DNA of 64,000 nucleotides from Roseomonas genomospecies 6 (lineage in GTDB: Bacteria > Pseudomonadota > Alphaproteobacteria > Azospirillales > Azospirillaceae): assembly GCF_008365375.1 (NCBI RefSeq), contig NZ_QOKW01000001.1, positions 462,304 through 526,303 on the forward strand, written 5' to 3'. Below the pieces are notes generated by a model. The model ran no database searches, was not told where the DNA came from, and saw only the letters and a list, made by a program, of their open reading frames with translations. Every line of letters begins with the position of its first letter. Position 1 is the stretch's first letter. The position numbers and the translations under genes are program-made. Shown piece after piece: positions 47,166-58,137 of this stretch.

Positions 47166-48716
47166 TCACTCCCACTCGATGGTGCCGGGCGGCTTCGAGG
47201 TGATGTCGTAGACGACGCGGTTGACGCCGCGGACTTCGTTGACGATGCGATTCGAGACGCGGGCCAGGAAGTCGTGCGGGAAGGGATACCAGTCGGCGGT
47301 CATGCCGTCGGTGGAGGTCACCGCGCGCAGGGCCAGCACATGGTCGTAGGTCCGCCCGTCGCCCATCACGCCCACGGTGCGCACCGGCAGCAGCACGGCG
47401 AAGGCCTGCCAGATCGCGTCGTAGAGGCCGGCGTTGCGGATTTCCTCCAGATAGACCGTATCGGCCTTGCGCAGGATGTCCAGCTTCTCCGGGGTGATCT
47501 CGCCCGGAACGCGGATGGCCAGGCCGGGACCGGGGAAGGGATGGCGTCCGATGAAGGGCGCCGGCAGGCCGAGTTCACGGCCGAGCGCGCGGACCTCGTC
47601 CTTGAACAGCTCGCGCAGAGGCTCCACCAGCTTCAGCTTCATGCGCTCCGGCAGGCCGCCGACATTGTGGTGCGACTTGATGGTGACCGACGGGCCGCCG
47701 GTGAAGGACACGCTTTCGATCACGTCGGGGTACAGCGTGCCCTGGGCCAGGAACTGCGCCCCGCCGACCTTGGCGCTCTCCTCGTCGAACACCTCGATGA
47801 ACAGGCCGCCGATGATCTTGCGCTTCTGCTCCGGGTCGGTGACGCCGGCCAGCTTGCCCAGGAACAGCTCCGACGCGTTCCGGTGGACCAGCGGGATGTT
47901 GTAGTGGTCGCGGAACAGCGTCACCACCTCTTCCGCCTCGCCCGCGCGCATCAGGCCGGTATCCACGAAGATGCAGGTGAGCTGGTCGCCGATGGCCTCG
48001 TGGATCAGCACGGCGGCCACGGAGGAATCGACGCCGCCCGACAGGCCGCAGATCACCTTGCCGCTGCCGACCTGGGCGCGGATCTTCTCGATGGCCTGCT
48101 GCTTGAAGGCGGCCATGGTCCAATCGCCCTTCAGCCCCGCCACGCGGTGCACAAAGTTCGACAGGAGCTGCGCGCCGTGCGGGGTGTGTACGACCTCCGG
48201 GTGGAACTGCACGCCGTAGAACTGGCGGGCGTCGTCGGCGATGGCGGCGAAGGGAGCCCCGTCGCTGACCGCCACGGCCTGGAAACCGTCCGGCAGGGCG
48301 GTGACGCGGTCGCCGTGGCTCATCCACACCTGCTCGCGCGAGCCCACGTCCCACAGGCCGTCGAACAGGGCGCAGGTCTGCTTCACCTCGATGAAGGCGC
48401 GCCCGAACTCGCGATGGTCGGAGCCCGACACGGCGCCGCCGAGCTGGTGGCACATGGTCTGCTGGCCGTAGCAGATGCCCAGGACCGGAACGCCCAGCGT
48501 GAAGACCAGCTCCGGAGCGCGCGGCCCGTTCTCTTCGGTGACGGAGGCCGGGCTGCCCGACAGGATGATCGCCTTCGGCGCGTAGTCGCGAATCCGCTCC
48601 TCGCTCATGCTGAACGGATGGATCTCGCAATAGACGCCGGCTTCACGGACGCGGCGGGCGATGAGCTGGGTCACCTGCGACCCGAAATCGAGGATGAGAA
48701 CGCGCTCGGCGGACAT
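47166..48716 (-). CDS. guaA: GMP synthase (glutamine-hydrolysing)
   Basis: A 516-residue enzyme converting XMP to GMP. The class I amidotransferase domain has Cys in GICYGQQTM and the His/Glu pair in VQFHPEVVH. The ATP pyrophosphatase domain has the PP-loop [13 protein letters not shown]. The C-terminal dimerisation domain ends [11 protein letters not shown], the canonical GuaA tail. ATG 48716 ([14 protein letters not shown]) is preferred over a TTG 27 bp upstream. A strong terminator follows. Confidence 0.95.
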   Translation of the reverse strand: MSAERVLILDFGSQVTQLIARRVREAGVYCEIHPFSMSEERIRDYAPKAIILSGSPASVTEENGPRAPELVFTLGVPVLGICYGQQTMCHQLGGAVSGSDHREFGRAFIEVKQTCALFDGLWDVGSREQVWMSHGDRVTALPDGFQAVAVSDGAPFAAIADDARQFYGVQFHPEVVHTPHGAQLLSNFVHRVAGLKGDWTMAAFKQQAIEKIRAQVGSGKVICGLSGGVDSSVAAVLIHEAIGDQLTCIFVDTGLMRAGEAEEVVTLFRDHYNIPLVHRNASELFLGKLAGVTDPEQKRKIIGGLFIEVFDEESAKVGGAQFLAQGTLYPDVIESVSFTGGPSVTIKSHHNVGGLPERMKLKLVEPLRELFKDEVRALGRELGLPAPFIGRHPFPGPGLAIRVPGEITPEKLDILRKADTVYLEEIRNAGLYDAIWQAFAVLLPVRTVGVMGDGRTYDHVLALRAVTSTDGMTADWYPFPHDFLARVSNRIVNEVRGVNRVVYDITSKPPGTIEWE

Positions 48717-48751
48717 GGACGACAACCTGATGCGGGGGGACAAGCCCCTGA

Positions 48752-49309
48752 CTACCGCATTTCAGGCCCGGTGGACAAGCGTGCAAGCGGGGCGAGATCG
48801 CGCCAGCCGTAGGCGATCTCCACCAGCTCCGCCCCGGCGAAGCGGATGGGCCGCTCCGCCACGCGCGTGCCGCCCAGCCGCTCGTAGAACCAGCGCGCCG
48901 GATTGTCGCGCAGGCACCAGACCACGGCGGTGCGCTTGCCGCCCTCCTGAAGCCGCTCGGCCATGGCCGCCATCAGGCGGCGGCCCAAGCCCTGACCCTG
49001 CGCCTCGTCCAAGAGGTAGAGGGCGTAGAACTCTCCCTCATACCCCTCCACCGGAAGGCGGCGCCCGCCGTAGGTGGCGAAGCCGATCACCGAGTCCGCC
49101 CCGTCCACCGCGACCAGGGCGCCCTGCCCCGGCCCGTGCGCCTGCACGGCGTTGTGCCAGCGCATGGCCGCGGCGGCTTCGGACAGGTTGACCAGATAAG
49201 CGTCGGGAACCAGCCCGGGATAGGTGGACCGCCAACTGGCGATGTGGACCTTGGCGATGCCAACGGCGTCCGACGGGCGAGCGTTGCGAATCACCAACCC
49301 TTCATCCAT
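48752..49309 (-). CDS. GNAT-family N-acetyltransferase
   Basis: A 185-residue acetyltransferase fold. The N-terminal [23 protein letters not shown] is common in GNATs, and the acetyl-CoA loop is [12 protein letters not shown] (Q/R-x2-G-x-G/A). [12 protein letters not shown] follows at the usual place. GGAGGTAT directly precedes ATG 49309. The substrate is unknown. The gene is upstream of guaA on the same strand with a 35-bp gap and may be co-transcribed with it. Confidence 0.8.
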   Translation of the reverse strand: MDEGLVIRNARPSDAVGIAKVHIASWRSTYPGLVPDAYLVNLSEAAAAMRWHNAVQAHGPGQGALVAVDGADSVIGFATYGGRRLPVEGYEGEFYALYLLDEAQGQGLGRRLMAAMAERLQEGGKRTAVVWCLRDNPARWFYERLGGTRVAERPIRFAGAELVEIAYGWRDLAPLARLSTGPEMR

Positions 49310-49403
49310 GGGATACCTCCGGGTCCGTTTCCCACCCTCCAGGAAGTTGGGACGCACGCCGGGGTATGTCCAGTTGGCGGAACGGGTGAGGCCGTTCGTC
49401 GCC

Positions 49404-50783
49404 TCAGCCTTCCCCTTCCGCAGCCTCCTCGCCTTCCGCCATCGTCTCCTCAGCAACCTTCTCCTCTGCCGGCTCCTCCTCCGCCTTGCGCACCATCACC
49501 GCGGCGAAGAAGCCGTCGGTGTCGTGGCGGGCCGGGGTCAGGCGCAGGTACGGCCCTTCGGCGGGCGGGGTGCCCGCCCCTTCCTCCGCCCAGACCTCGG
49601 CAACCGGCATCACGGTGAAGTCGGGGTGGGTTTCCAGGAAGGCGGCGATCTGCTTCTCGTTTTCCTCAGGCAGCAGGGAGCAGGTGGCGTAGACCAGCCG
49701 CCCACCGGGCTTCACCAGCCGGGCCGCGCTGTCCAGGATGTTCGCCTGGAGCGGCACCAGCTCCTCCAGGCCGGGGCCGAGCTGGCGCCAGCGGCTGTCG
49801 GGGTTGCGGCGCCAGGTGCCGGTGCCGCTGCACGGCGCGTCCACCAGCACACGGTCGAACTTGCGCTTGTGCCGCTTCACCCAGGGGTCGCGCTCGCTGG
49901 TCAGCGGGTGCGCCTCGATGTTGTGCAGGCCGGCGCGGCGGAACCGCTCGGCGGCGCGCTTCAGGCGCCCGGCCAGCACGTCGCAGGCGACGACGCGGCC
50001 CTTGTTCTTCATCAGCGCGGCGATGGCGAGAGTCTTGCCGCCGGCCCCGGCGCAGAAATCCACAACCTGCTGCCCCGGCTTCGGCGCCACGGCCAGCGCG
50101 ACGAGCTGCGAGCCCTCGTCCTGGATCTCCACCAGACCGTCCTTGAAGGCGTCCACGGTGCCCAGCGGCGGGCGGCCCTGCACGCGCAGGCCCAGCGGCG
50201 ACCATTGCGTCGGCTCCGCGGTGATGCGGGCGCGGGCCAGCGCCTTGATCGCGCTCTCGCGGTTGGCCTTCACCGGGTTGATGCGCAGGTCGAGCGGGGC
50301 CGCGTCCAGCAGGGTCCGCATCTCCACCGCGAAGCGGTCGCCCATGGCGGCGCGCATCGGCTCCTCCGCCCAGGGCGGGCATTCCACGGCCACGCTTTCC
50401 GGCATCTGCGGATGCTCCAGCGTGTGGGTGTCCAGCTCATTGGCGAGCTTCGCCTCCTCCGGCGCCAGCGGGGCCGGGGCGAACTTGGTGGCGCCGAACA
50501 GCGCCTTCACCGTCGCGGCGGCCTTGCCCTCCGCCAGGATTTCGTTGGCGAGCGCGCGGGCGCGCGGGGTGGGCGGGTGGCCCATCCGCTCCAGCCACCA
50601 GCACAGGCGGGCGTGCCGCCGCAGGATCGCGTAGGCCGTCTGCGCCACCGCGGTGCGGTCCTTGGACCCGATGTAGCGGCGGGAGCGGAAATAGGCGCTC
50701 ATCACCGCGTCGGCGGGGCGCGGGGTTTCGTCGATCTCGGTCAACAGGTCGATGACCGCCTGAAGGCGGGCGGCGGGGGTCAT
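49404..50783 (-). CDS. RsmB-like (Sun family) RNA cytosine-5 methyltransferase
   Basis: A 459-residue RNA m5C methyltransferase. An N-terminal NusB-like helical domain (about 1-140) precedes the SAM-binding Rossmann domain with VVDFCAGAGGKTLAIA, the ACDVLAGRLKR motif, the Pro-Cys motif DAPCSGTGTWRRNPD and catalytic Cys in YATCSLLPEEN. A Glu/Ala-rich tail of about 30 residues is added at the C terminus. It probably modifies 16S rRNA C967 or tRNA; the exact target is not certain. GAGGA precedes the start. Confidence 0.87.
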   Translation of the reverse strand: MTPAARLQAVIDLLTEIDETPRPADAVMSAYFRSRRYIGSKDRTAVAQTAYAILRRHARLCWWLERMGHPPTPRARALANEILAEGKAAATVKALFGATKFAPAPLAPEEAKLANELDTHTLEHPQMPESVAVECPPWAEEPMRAAMGDRFAVEMRTLLDAAPLDLRINPVKANRESAIKALARARITAEPTQWSPLGLRVQGRPPLGTVDAFKDGLVEIQDEGSQLVALAVAPKPGQQVVDFCAGAGGKTLAIAALMKNKGRVVACDVLAGRLKRAAERFRRAGLHNIEAHPLTSERDPWVKRHKRKFDRVLVDAPCSGTGTWRRNPDSRWRQLGPGLEELVPLQANILDSAARLVKPGGRLVYATCSLLPEENEKQIAAFLETHPDFTVMPVAEVWAEEGAGTPPAEGPYLRLTPARHDTDGFFAAVMVRKAEEEPAEEKVAEETMAEGEEAAEGEG

Positions 50784-51103
50784 GGGATGGTCCTCGGATA
50801 GATTCCCTGCTCGATAACCCGAGCGGGGGGCGGTTGTCATCCCCCGCGCACGCACGCCAGCCCCCCGAGTCGCCGATGCGGGACTCCGCTCACCTGTGAC
50901 AAGGCGGCCCTGTGACAAGGCGACCGCACCGAAACCGTCCGTGCGAAGAGCGGTTGACCGAAAAGCCGCGAATGAGGCAAAAAAGGGGTAGTTGTTCTTG
51001 TTTCAGCCGTCTTGGCTGCGGCAAGTCCAGCGTTCCCTGGTCTTCGACGTCTTCCTTAAATTCTGGTGCGGGGTCCGCGATGGCGGCTGCGGTCGGCAGT
51101 GTC
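50784..51103. other. non-coding divergent region between rsmB-like gene and mltA
   Basis: About 320 bp that should hold divergent promoters. It contains a short direct repeat CTGTGACAAGGCG (near 50894 and 50910) and a run of A and G at 50975-50990. In-frame codons upstream of mltA (back to a GTG at 50912) lack family resemblance. No protein gene is supported. Confidence 0.5.
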
Positions 51104-52249
51104 ATGGCGCGTGCGATGGCGCGCGTCTCCACCCTTCTTGCGTTCGGCCTGCTGGCGGGCTGTGCGGGCGGCACGGCGACCGGGTCCGGACCGGGGAACA
51201 GCGTCACGGCGGCATCCTGGCGACCTGGACTGGAGAAGGTCTCCGCGGACTTCCGCGGCCTGCCGGGCTGGATCGACGACGACCACGCGCAGGCCCTGCC
51301 CGCGCTTCGGCGTACCTGCCGCTGGGTGGCGGCGCAGCCCGCCGGGAAGCCGCTCAGCCCCAACCCCGCCGCCGGCACCACCTCCGACTGGCGCTCCATC
51401 TGCGAGGCGCTGCGCGGGCTGCCCGACGCCCAGCCCGAAACGGCCCGCCGCTTCTTCGAGGACCACTTCACCCCCGTCACCCTGTCCGAGGGGCAGGAGG
51501 GCCTGTTCACCGGCTATTACGAGGTCGAGCTGCGCGGAAGCTGGACCCGGACCGATCGCTACAACGTCCCCCTCTACAAGGCGCCGAAGCGGCCCAAGAA
51601 AGGCGGCCTGCCCAGCCGCGCCCGCATCACCGACGGCGCGCTGAAGGGCAAGGGGCTGGAGATCCTGTGGGTGGACGATCCCATCGACGCCTTCTTCCTG
51701 GAAATCCAGGGGTCCGGCCGGGTGCGGATGACCGACGGGTCGGTGGTGGCCCTGGGCTACGCCGGGCAGAACGGCCACCGCTACGTCCCCATCGGGCGGC
51801 ACCTGATCGACATCGGCTACGCCGCGCCGGAGCAGGTGACCATGCCGCTGATCCGCCGCTGGCTGACCGAGCACCCCGCCGACGCCCGGCGCGTGATGAA
51901 CATGAACCCATCCTACGTCTTCTTCCAGCTCCGCCCCGACATCGGCGCGCGGGGCGCCCGCAACATGGAACTGACAGCGGGCCGCAGCCTCGCCGTGGAC
52001 CCCGGCCATGTCCCGCTGGGCGTGCCGCTGTGGCTGGAACTGCGCGAGGCCCCGGTGCCCCAGGGCGAGATCAAGCGCCTCGTCGTCGCGCAGGACACCG
52101 GCGGCGCCATCAAGGGGCCGGTCCGCGGCGACCTGTTCTGGGGCCACGGGACGGAGGCCGCCGAGGGCGCGGGCGTCATGAAGGCGCGAGGCCGATACAC
52201 CATGCTGGCGCCGCGCGCCACCTCCTTCACCCTGGCCCAACGCCGCTGA
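51104..52249 (+). CDS. mltA: membrane-bound lytic murein transglycosylase A
   Basis: A lipoprotein of about 381 residues that cleaves peptidoglycan to 1,6-anhydro products. The lipobox LLAFGLLAGC follows a short basic start. The MltA barrel has FTGYYEVELRGS, FLEIQGSGRVRMTDG, NPSYVFFQ and the 3D domain SLAVDPGHVPLGVPLW, ending VAQDTGGAIKGPVRGDLFWG with catalytic Asp residues. ATG 51104 gives the best lipoprotein signal; ATG 51080 is also possible. In many relatives the gene lies near cell-envelope genes. Confidence 0.9.
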   Translation: MARAMARVSTLLAFGLLAGCAGGTATGSGPGNSVTAASWRPGLEKVSADFRGLPGWIDDDHAQALPALRRTCRWVAAQPAGKPLSPNPAAGTTSDWRSICEALRGLPDAQPETARRFFEDHFTPVTLSEGQEGLFTGYYEVELRGSWTRTDRYNVPLYKAPKRPKKGGLPSRARITDGALKGKGLEILWVDDPIDAFFLEIQGSGRVRMTDGSVVALGYAGQNGHRYVPIGRHLIDIGYAAPEQVTMPLIRRWLTEHPADARRVMNMNPSYVFFQLRPDIGARGARNMELTAGRSLAVDPGHVPLGVPLWLELREAPVPQGEIKRLVVAQDTGGAIKGPVRGDLFWGHGTEAAEGAGVMKARGRYTMLAPRATSFTLAQRR

Positions 52250-52259
52250 GGTCTGGCCG

Positions 52260-52781
52260 TTGACGCTGGTCCGCTTGTCCGAGTTGCCCGACCGCGGGTC
52301 CGCCCTTGCAGCGCTGGAGGAGATCTTCTTCCTGTCCACGCTGCGCAAGGACTTCGCCTCGGCGGAGGATCGCGCCGCCTTTTTCCGGACCTGGACCGGC
52401 TGGTATGTGGAGCGGTCCCCGGACGACGTGTGGTTCGCCTTGGACGATGACGGCGCCGTCATCGGCTATCTGACCGGCTGCAAGGACAGCGCCGGGGCGG
52501 CGGACCTTGCCCGCGTCATCCCGAAATACGAGGTCTTCGCCGACCGCTTCGCCGCCTTCCCCGCCCATCTGCACGTCAACGTCCGGCCCGGTTTCCGCGA
52601 CCGTGGGATCGGGCGGGCGCTGGTGGACCGCTTCGCGGAGGATTGCCGGGCCGAGGGCCTTCCCGGCCTGCATCTGGTGACCGGGGTGTTCGCGCGGAAC
52701 GTCGCCTTCTACCAGCGCGCCGGCTTCACCGCGGCAACCCAGCGGGGACCGCTTCTGTTCCTGGGCCGGCGCCTGACCTGA
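52260..52781 (+). CDS. GNAT-family acetyltransferase
   Basis: A 173-residue acetyltransferase with a TTG start at 52260, supported by GAGG about ten bases upstream and by the N-terminal VRLSELPDRG. The acetyl-CoA loop is RPGFRDRGIGRALV, and NVAFYQRAGF is the usual beta5-alpha4 motif. The N-terminal half has an unusual helical block (EEIFFLSTLRKDF). The substrate is unknown. It begins 10 bp after mltA and is probably co-transcribed. Confidence 0.78.
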   Translation: MTLVRLSELPDRGSALAALEEIFFLSTLRKDFASAEDRAAFFRTWTGWYVERSPDDVWFALDDDGAVIGYLTGCKDSAGAADLARVIPKYEVFADRFAAFPAHLHVNVRPGFRDRGIGRALVDRFAEDCRAEGLPGLHLVTGVFARNVAFYQRAGFTAATQRGPLLFLGRRLT

Positions 52782-52788
52782 ACAGCCG

Positions 52789-53037
52789 TCAGAATGCCGG
52801 AGGGCAGCCCTCGGCCTTGAGCACCCGCTGTGTGGAGGCCGGGTTGTTGACCAGCTTCCCCGCCGGACGGACGGGACGCCGCACCAGTTCGCCCCCGCAA
52901 TTCGGGCAGAACCCTTTCAACACGTCGCTCCGGCAATCGCCGCAGAAGGTGCACTCGAAGGAGCAGATGTAGGCGTCGAGGGACTCCGGGGGCAAATCCC
53001 GGTCGCAGCATTCGCAGTTGGGCCGCAGCGCAAGCAT
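52789..53037 (-). CDS. DUF1272 zinc-ribbon protein
   Basis: An 82-residue protein with cysteines arranged as CECC, CSFECTFCGDC and CPNCGG, matching DUF1272. This probably binds two zinc ions. AAAGG lies before the ATG at 53037. The C-terminal tail is Arg/Pro/Val-rich. The function is unknown. Convergent with the GNAT gene, 7 bp apart. Confidence 0.85.
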   Translation of the reverse strand: MLALRPNCECCDRDLPPESLDAYICSFECTFCGDCRSDVLKGFCPNCGGELVRRPVRPAGKLVNNPASTQRVLKAEGCPPAF

Positions 53038-53195
53038 GATGGGGCACCGCCTTTTCGTGGTCCCGGGATGATAGCAGAGGCGCGGCGGCGGGAGAACGGG
53101 GCGCCGACACCCGATCGGCCTTCCCAACGCGGCGCCCCGCGCCGTAAGGTCCGCGGCAGCAACGACGACCGCCCGCCCTGGAAAGCCCGCTCCGC

Positions 53196-53957
53196 ATGAC
53201 CCGCCCGCCGCGCCTGATCGAAAGCCCGCAGAATCCGCAGTTCAAGCTGTGGGAATCGCTGCTGGAAAGCCGTGGCCTGAAGAAGCAGGGCAAGTTCCTG
53301 CTGGCGGGGCTGAAGACCGTGCCGGAGGCGCTGGACCGCTGGCCGGACCGCTTCTCCACCCTGCTGGTCACCGACCCCGCCCAAGTGGAGGGATGGCGCC
53401 TGCCCGCCGGGTTGGAGATCGTCCTACTGGCTCCCGCCCTGTTCCGCACCCTGGACGCCTCCGGCACCGGCTTTCCGCTGCTGGTCGGGACGGTGCCCGA
53501 CACGCCGGCCATCGACCTGTCGCAACCGCCGGAAGGGCTGGAACTGATCTGCGCGCTGGGCGATCCGAACAATCTCGGCGCCCTGCTGCGCAGCGCCGCC
53601 GCCTTCGGCGCCCGGCGGGTGATCCTGCTGGACGGGGCGGCTCACCCCTACCACCCCAAATGCCTGCGCGCCGCCTCGAACGCCCTGTTCGAGTTGACGC
53701 TGCTGCGCGGCGGACGGTGGGAGGATGTGCAGCGGGCCGCCGGGCCGCTGGTCGCGCTGGACGCCGGGGGTGCCGACATGGCGGCCTTCCGCTGGCCCCG
53801 CGACGTGCGTCTGGTTCTGGGCGAGGAAGGCCAGGGCGTGCCCGCCACCCTGCCCGTGCAGCGCCTGTCCATCCCGACCACAGGCGCAGTGGAATCGCTG
53901 AACGCCACCGTCGCAGCGAGTGTCGCGCTGTTCAGCCACTTCACCGCCAACCGCTGA
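53196..53957 (+). CDS. SpoU/TrmH-family RNA 2'-O-methyltransferase
   Basis: A 253-residue SPOUT methyltransferase. The N-terminal L30e-like substrate-binding part starts ESPQNPQFKLWESLLESRGLKKQGKFLLAG. The trefoil-knot domain has motif 1 ALGDPNNLGALLRSAAAFGA, motif 2 LVLGEEGQGVP and motif 3 IPTTGAVESLNATVAASVALF. The target nucleotide (rRNA or tRNA) cannot be read from the sequence. The gene converges with guaB. Confidence 0.85.
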   Translation: MTRPPRLIESPQNPQFKLWESLLESRGLKKQGKFLLAGLKTVPEALDRWPDRFSTLLVTDPAQVEGWRLPAGLEIVLLAPALFRTLDASGTGFPLLVGTVPDTPAIDLSQPPEGLELICALGDPNNLGALLRSAAAFGARRVILLDGAAHPYHPKCLRAASNALFELTLLRGGRWEDVQRAAGPLVALDAGGADMAAFRWPRDVRLVLGEEGQGVPATLPVQRLSIPTTGAVESLNATVAASVALFSHFTANR

Positions 53958-53969
53958 ATCGCGGGCATG

Positions 53970-53997
53970 AAAAAAGGCGAGGGGAACGCCCCTCGCC
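53970..53997 (-). terminator. rho-independent terminator of guaB
   Basis: A perfect 9-bp stem GGCGAGGGG / CCCCTCGCC around a 4-base loop, followed on the minus strand by six Ts. It also ends the convergent methyltransferase gene. Confidence 0.88.
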
Positions 53998-54027
53998 TCT
54001 TCGGACCTCACCCCGACGAATGCCCGA

Positions 54028-55581
<1,554 letters not shown>

Positions 55582-55670
55582 GGCGCCTGCACCACAAACT
55601 GTCGTGTGCCGGGCCTCATCCGCGCAAGCCAGCCATGACCTGCGCGAACGGGCCGCAGCCTGGGGTAGAC

Positions 55671-56381
55671 CTAATCGTTCGCGTTCGCCCCACGGAAACC
55701 GGTGGCGACCACATAGGTTTCGGAGGATTCCGCACGGCTGGCCGGCGGCTTGGCGTGGCGCACCGTGGTGAAGTCGCGCTTCAGCCGCTCCAGCAGGGAC
55801 TTCTCCGCCCCGCCCTGGAACAGTTTGGCCACGAACGCCCCGCCGGGGGCCAGAACCTCCTCCGCGAAATCATAGGCGGCCTCGGCCAGCGCCATGATGC
55901 GCAGGTGGTCCGTGGACTGGTGCCCGATGGTCGGGGCCGCCATGTCGCTGAGCACCACGTCGGCGGGACCGCCCAGCGCCTCCTTCAGCCGCTCCGCGGC
56001 GCCCTCCTCCAGGAAATCGGCCTGCATGGTGGTGGCGCCCGGCACCGGGTCCATGGGCAGGATGTCCAGCCCGACGACCTTCCAGCCCTCGCGCCCGGTC
56101 TGCACCTTGTCCACCGCCACCTGCGTCCAGCCGCCGGGGGCGGCGCCGAGGTCCACGACGCGCTTGCCCGGCCCCAGCAGATGGAACTTCTCGTCCAACT
56201 GCAACAGCTTGAACGCCGCGCGGGAGCGGAAACCGCGCTTCGTCGCCTCGTGCACGTAGGGGTCGTTCAGGTGCCGCTCCAGCCAGCGGGCCGAGGACGT
56301 GGTGCGCTTGGCCGCGGACTTCACGCGGACGGTGGCGCGGCGCCCACCCGGCTTGGAGGAGGACGGAGGCTTTCCAACCAT
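55671..56381 (-). CDS. rlmE: 23S rRNA 2'-O-ribose U2552 methyltransferase
   Basis: A 236-residue RlmE (FtsJ/RrmJ). It has a Lys/Arg-rich N-terminal tail, then SRAAFKLLQLDEKFHLL, the SAM motif VVDLGAAPGGWTQVA, and the catalytic Lys-Asp-Lys-Glu tetrad in the SRAAFK, VVLSDMAAP, FVAKLFQGG and SRAESSETYVV segments. It acts late in 50S subunit assembly. The start is 14 bp beyond the ppx stop, so the two are one operon. Confidence 0.94.
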   Translation of the reverse strand: MVGKPPSSSKPGGRRATVRVKSAAKRTTSSARWLERHLNDPYVHEATKRGFRSRAAFKLLQLDEKFHLLGPGKRVVDLGAAPGGWTQVAVDKVQTGREGWKVVGLDILPMDPVPGATTMQADFLEEGAAERLKEALGGPADVVLSDMAAPTIGHQSTDHLRIMALAEAAYDFAEEVLAPGGAFVAKLFQGGAEKSLLERLKRDFTTVRHAKPPASRAESSETYVVATGFRGANAND

Positions 56382-56395
56382 GGTCTCACATTTCC

Positions 56396-57424
56396 CTAAT
56401 AGATTTGCCGCGCCGACCCGATCAGCTCCACGAGGATTCCCTCGCGCAGGCCGCGGTCGGCGATGCGGAGGCGCTCCACCGGCCAACAGTCGCACAACGC
56501 GTCCAACACCGCGCATCCGGCGATCACCAGATCCGCGCGGTCCTGTCCGATGCAGGGATGCCGCGCCCGTCCGTCGAAGTCCAGCGCCACGAGCCGTTCG
56601 ATGACCGCACGGGCATGATCGATGCGCAGAAAACTGCCGTCCACCGCCCGCCGGTCGTAGCGGCAAAGGCCGAGATGCACCCCGGCCAGGGTCGTCACCG
56701 TGCCGGATGTGCCGAGCATCTGCACCTGCCCGGCCAGCACCCGTTCCCGGATGGCGTTGCGCGCCTCGAAGGCGGCGATGGCCGACGCCACCTCCTCCAC
56801 CATGCGCCGGTACATGCCGCGGTCGGCGTCCGCCCCGCCGAACTGCTCGGTCAGGCCGATGACGCCGCAGCGGATCGAGGTCTGGTCGAGGATGCGCGGG
56901 GTCCGTCCCTTCTCCACCGCCAGCCACATCAGCTCGGTCGAACCGCCGCCGATGTCGAACACCACCGCATAGGGCACGTTCGGATCGAGCAGCGAGGCGC
57001 ACCCCGCCAGCGCGAGGCGGCCCTCCTCCTGGCTGGAGATGATCTCGATGGCGATGCCGGTTTCCCGCTCCACCGCGTCGATGAACTCGTTGCAGTTCCG
57101 GGCGCGGCGGCAGGCTTCCGTCGCCACCGCCCTGGCGGCGGTGACCCCGCGCCGTTCGATCTTCGCGCCGCAGATCCGCAAGGCGGCGAGGGTGCGTTCC
57201 ATTGCCGAGTCGGACAGCCGGTCGTTCCGGGTCAGTCCCTCCCCCAGCCGGACGATCCGCGAGAAGGCGTCGATGACCCGGAAACCGCCGGGAATGGGGC
57301 GGGCGATCAGCAGCCGGCAATTGTTGGTGCCGAGGTCGAGAGCGGCGAACACAGGGCGCGCAGGGGCCGACGAACGCAACCGTCCGGTGTCGTTCTGCCG
57401 TTCGCTGTGCACCTGAAGGTCCAC
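56396..57424 (-). CDS. ppx: exopolyphosphatase / pppGpp phosphatase family
   Basis: A 342-residue Ppx/GppA protein, the shorter form without the C-terminal HD domain. It belongs to the ASKHA fold: ALDLGTNNCRLLIARP (phosphate 1), IVRLGEGL, the ATEACRRARN segment, and VFDIGGGSTELMW (phosphate 2) with GTSGTVTTLAGV. It may hydrolyse polyphosphate or pppGpp; the sequence alone does not decide. Co-transcription with rlmE is common in alphaproteobacteria. Confidence 0.88.
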   Translation of the reverse strand: MDLQVHSERQNDTGRLRSSAPARPVFAALDLGTNNCRLLIARPIPGGFRVIDAFSRIVRLGEGLTRNDRLSDSAMERTLAALRICGAKIERRGVTAARAVATEACRRARNCNEFIDAVERETGIAIEIISSQEEGRLALAGCASLLDPNVPYAVVFDIGGGSTELMWLAVEKGRTPRILDQTSIRCGVIGLTEQFGGADADRGMYRRMVEEVASAIAAFEARNAIRERVLAGQVQMLGTSGTVTTLAGVHLGLCRYDRRAVDGSFLRIDHARAVIERLVALDFDGRARHPCIGQDRADLVIAGCAVLDALCDCWPVERLRIADRGLREGILVELIGSARQIY

Positions 57425-57623
57425 GTATCCTCCCCGCCATGCTTAAGGGAGTCATCTTAACCCGGTTTCACGTCCGGGCGAAACCCCACGAATGGCGATG
57501 GATCGTGTCCCCCGGCCCACACCAAGGTGCCGGACGAGAAAAAAGCTCTATACAAGCCTTGTCCGCTTTGCTAAAAGGGCGGCCCACGACGGGACGCGGC
57601 GGAGCGCCGCCCCGGTGACGGTC

Positions 57624-57697
57624 TGGGGGATCGTCTAGCGGTAGGACAGCGGACTCTGACTCCGCCAGCCTAGGTTCGAATCCTAGTCCCCCAACCA
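57624..57697 (+). tRNA. tRNA-Gln (anticodon CTG)
   Basis: The acceptor stem TGGGGGA pairs with TCCCCCA. The D arm contains TAGCGGTAGGA, the anticodon arm GCGGA-CTCTGAC-TCCGC carries CTG at the anticodon position, and the T arm has GGTTCGAATCC. The CCA end is encoded (57695-57697). Confidence 0.95.
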
Positions 57698-57795
57698 ACC
57701 TTTCCCCTTCTCCACGCCAGTTCATCGCCGCGGTTCACCGCAGCCTTCCGTTGCCCCTTTTTGTTGCTCGTCCTCTGGCGACAGCGCGGGGTAAG

Positions 57796-57811
57796 GTTTC
57801 GTTAACGAAAC
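57796..57811. promoter_or_regulatory. perfect 16-bp palindrome (possible operator)
   Basis: GTTTCGTTAACGAAAC is its own reverse complement. It lies 22 bp upstream of the small gene at 57834, a good place for a repressor site. The regulator is unknown. Confidence 0.5.
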
Positions 57812-57833
57812 ACGGGATGTGGGGGTTGGAGCC

Positions 57834-58052
57834 ATGCTGCGACTGGGCACGAAGGTCCGGCATCATGGGCGGGACGCCATGGTGATCGCACGGACCTTGG
57901 GCGGACATCCATCATACGACCTGCGGCTGGCCGACGGAACCATCGTGAAATACGCGTCGGAGGCGGACTGCGAAGTGCCGCCGTTCGATGGCGGCATCGG
58001 CGCGCCCGTCCTTGCGGGCGGGCAGCCGCCGCAACGGCCCCCGGCGGGCTGA
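57834..58052 (+). CDS. small hypothetical protein, SH3-like pattern
   Basis: A 72-residue protein. ATG 57834 is preceded by TTGGAG. The core TKVRHHGRDAMVIARTLGG, YDLRLADGTIVKYASEADCE is a strand-rich pattern seen in small SH3/Tudor-like domains. The tail is Pro/Gly/Gln-rich. The function is unknown. A perfect palindrome lies in its promoter region. Confidence 0.6.
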   Translation: MLRLGTKVRHHGRDAMVIARTLGGHPSYDLRLADGTIVKYASEADCEVPPFDGGIGAPVLAGGQPPQRPPAG

Positions 58053-58137
58053 CCGGCGCTTTCGGCAAAAGCGGCTGCCCAGCGGTCGCCGCCAAGGGAC
58101 CGTTGCCGAATCCAGCCGGCCCGCGCAATATCACGCG

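Noticed and set aside
50912..51080. Upstream extension of mltA to a GTG at 50912
   Set aside because: The extension gives a Cys/Arg/Ser-rich stretch before the lipoprotein signal, and a lipobox needs to be near the N terminus.
50890..51510. A 206-codon minus-strand frame overlapping the start of mltA
   Set aside because: It is antisense to the lipoprotein signal and the first part of MltA. Its product is low-complexity and shows no domain.
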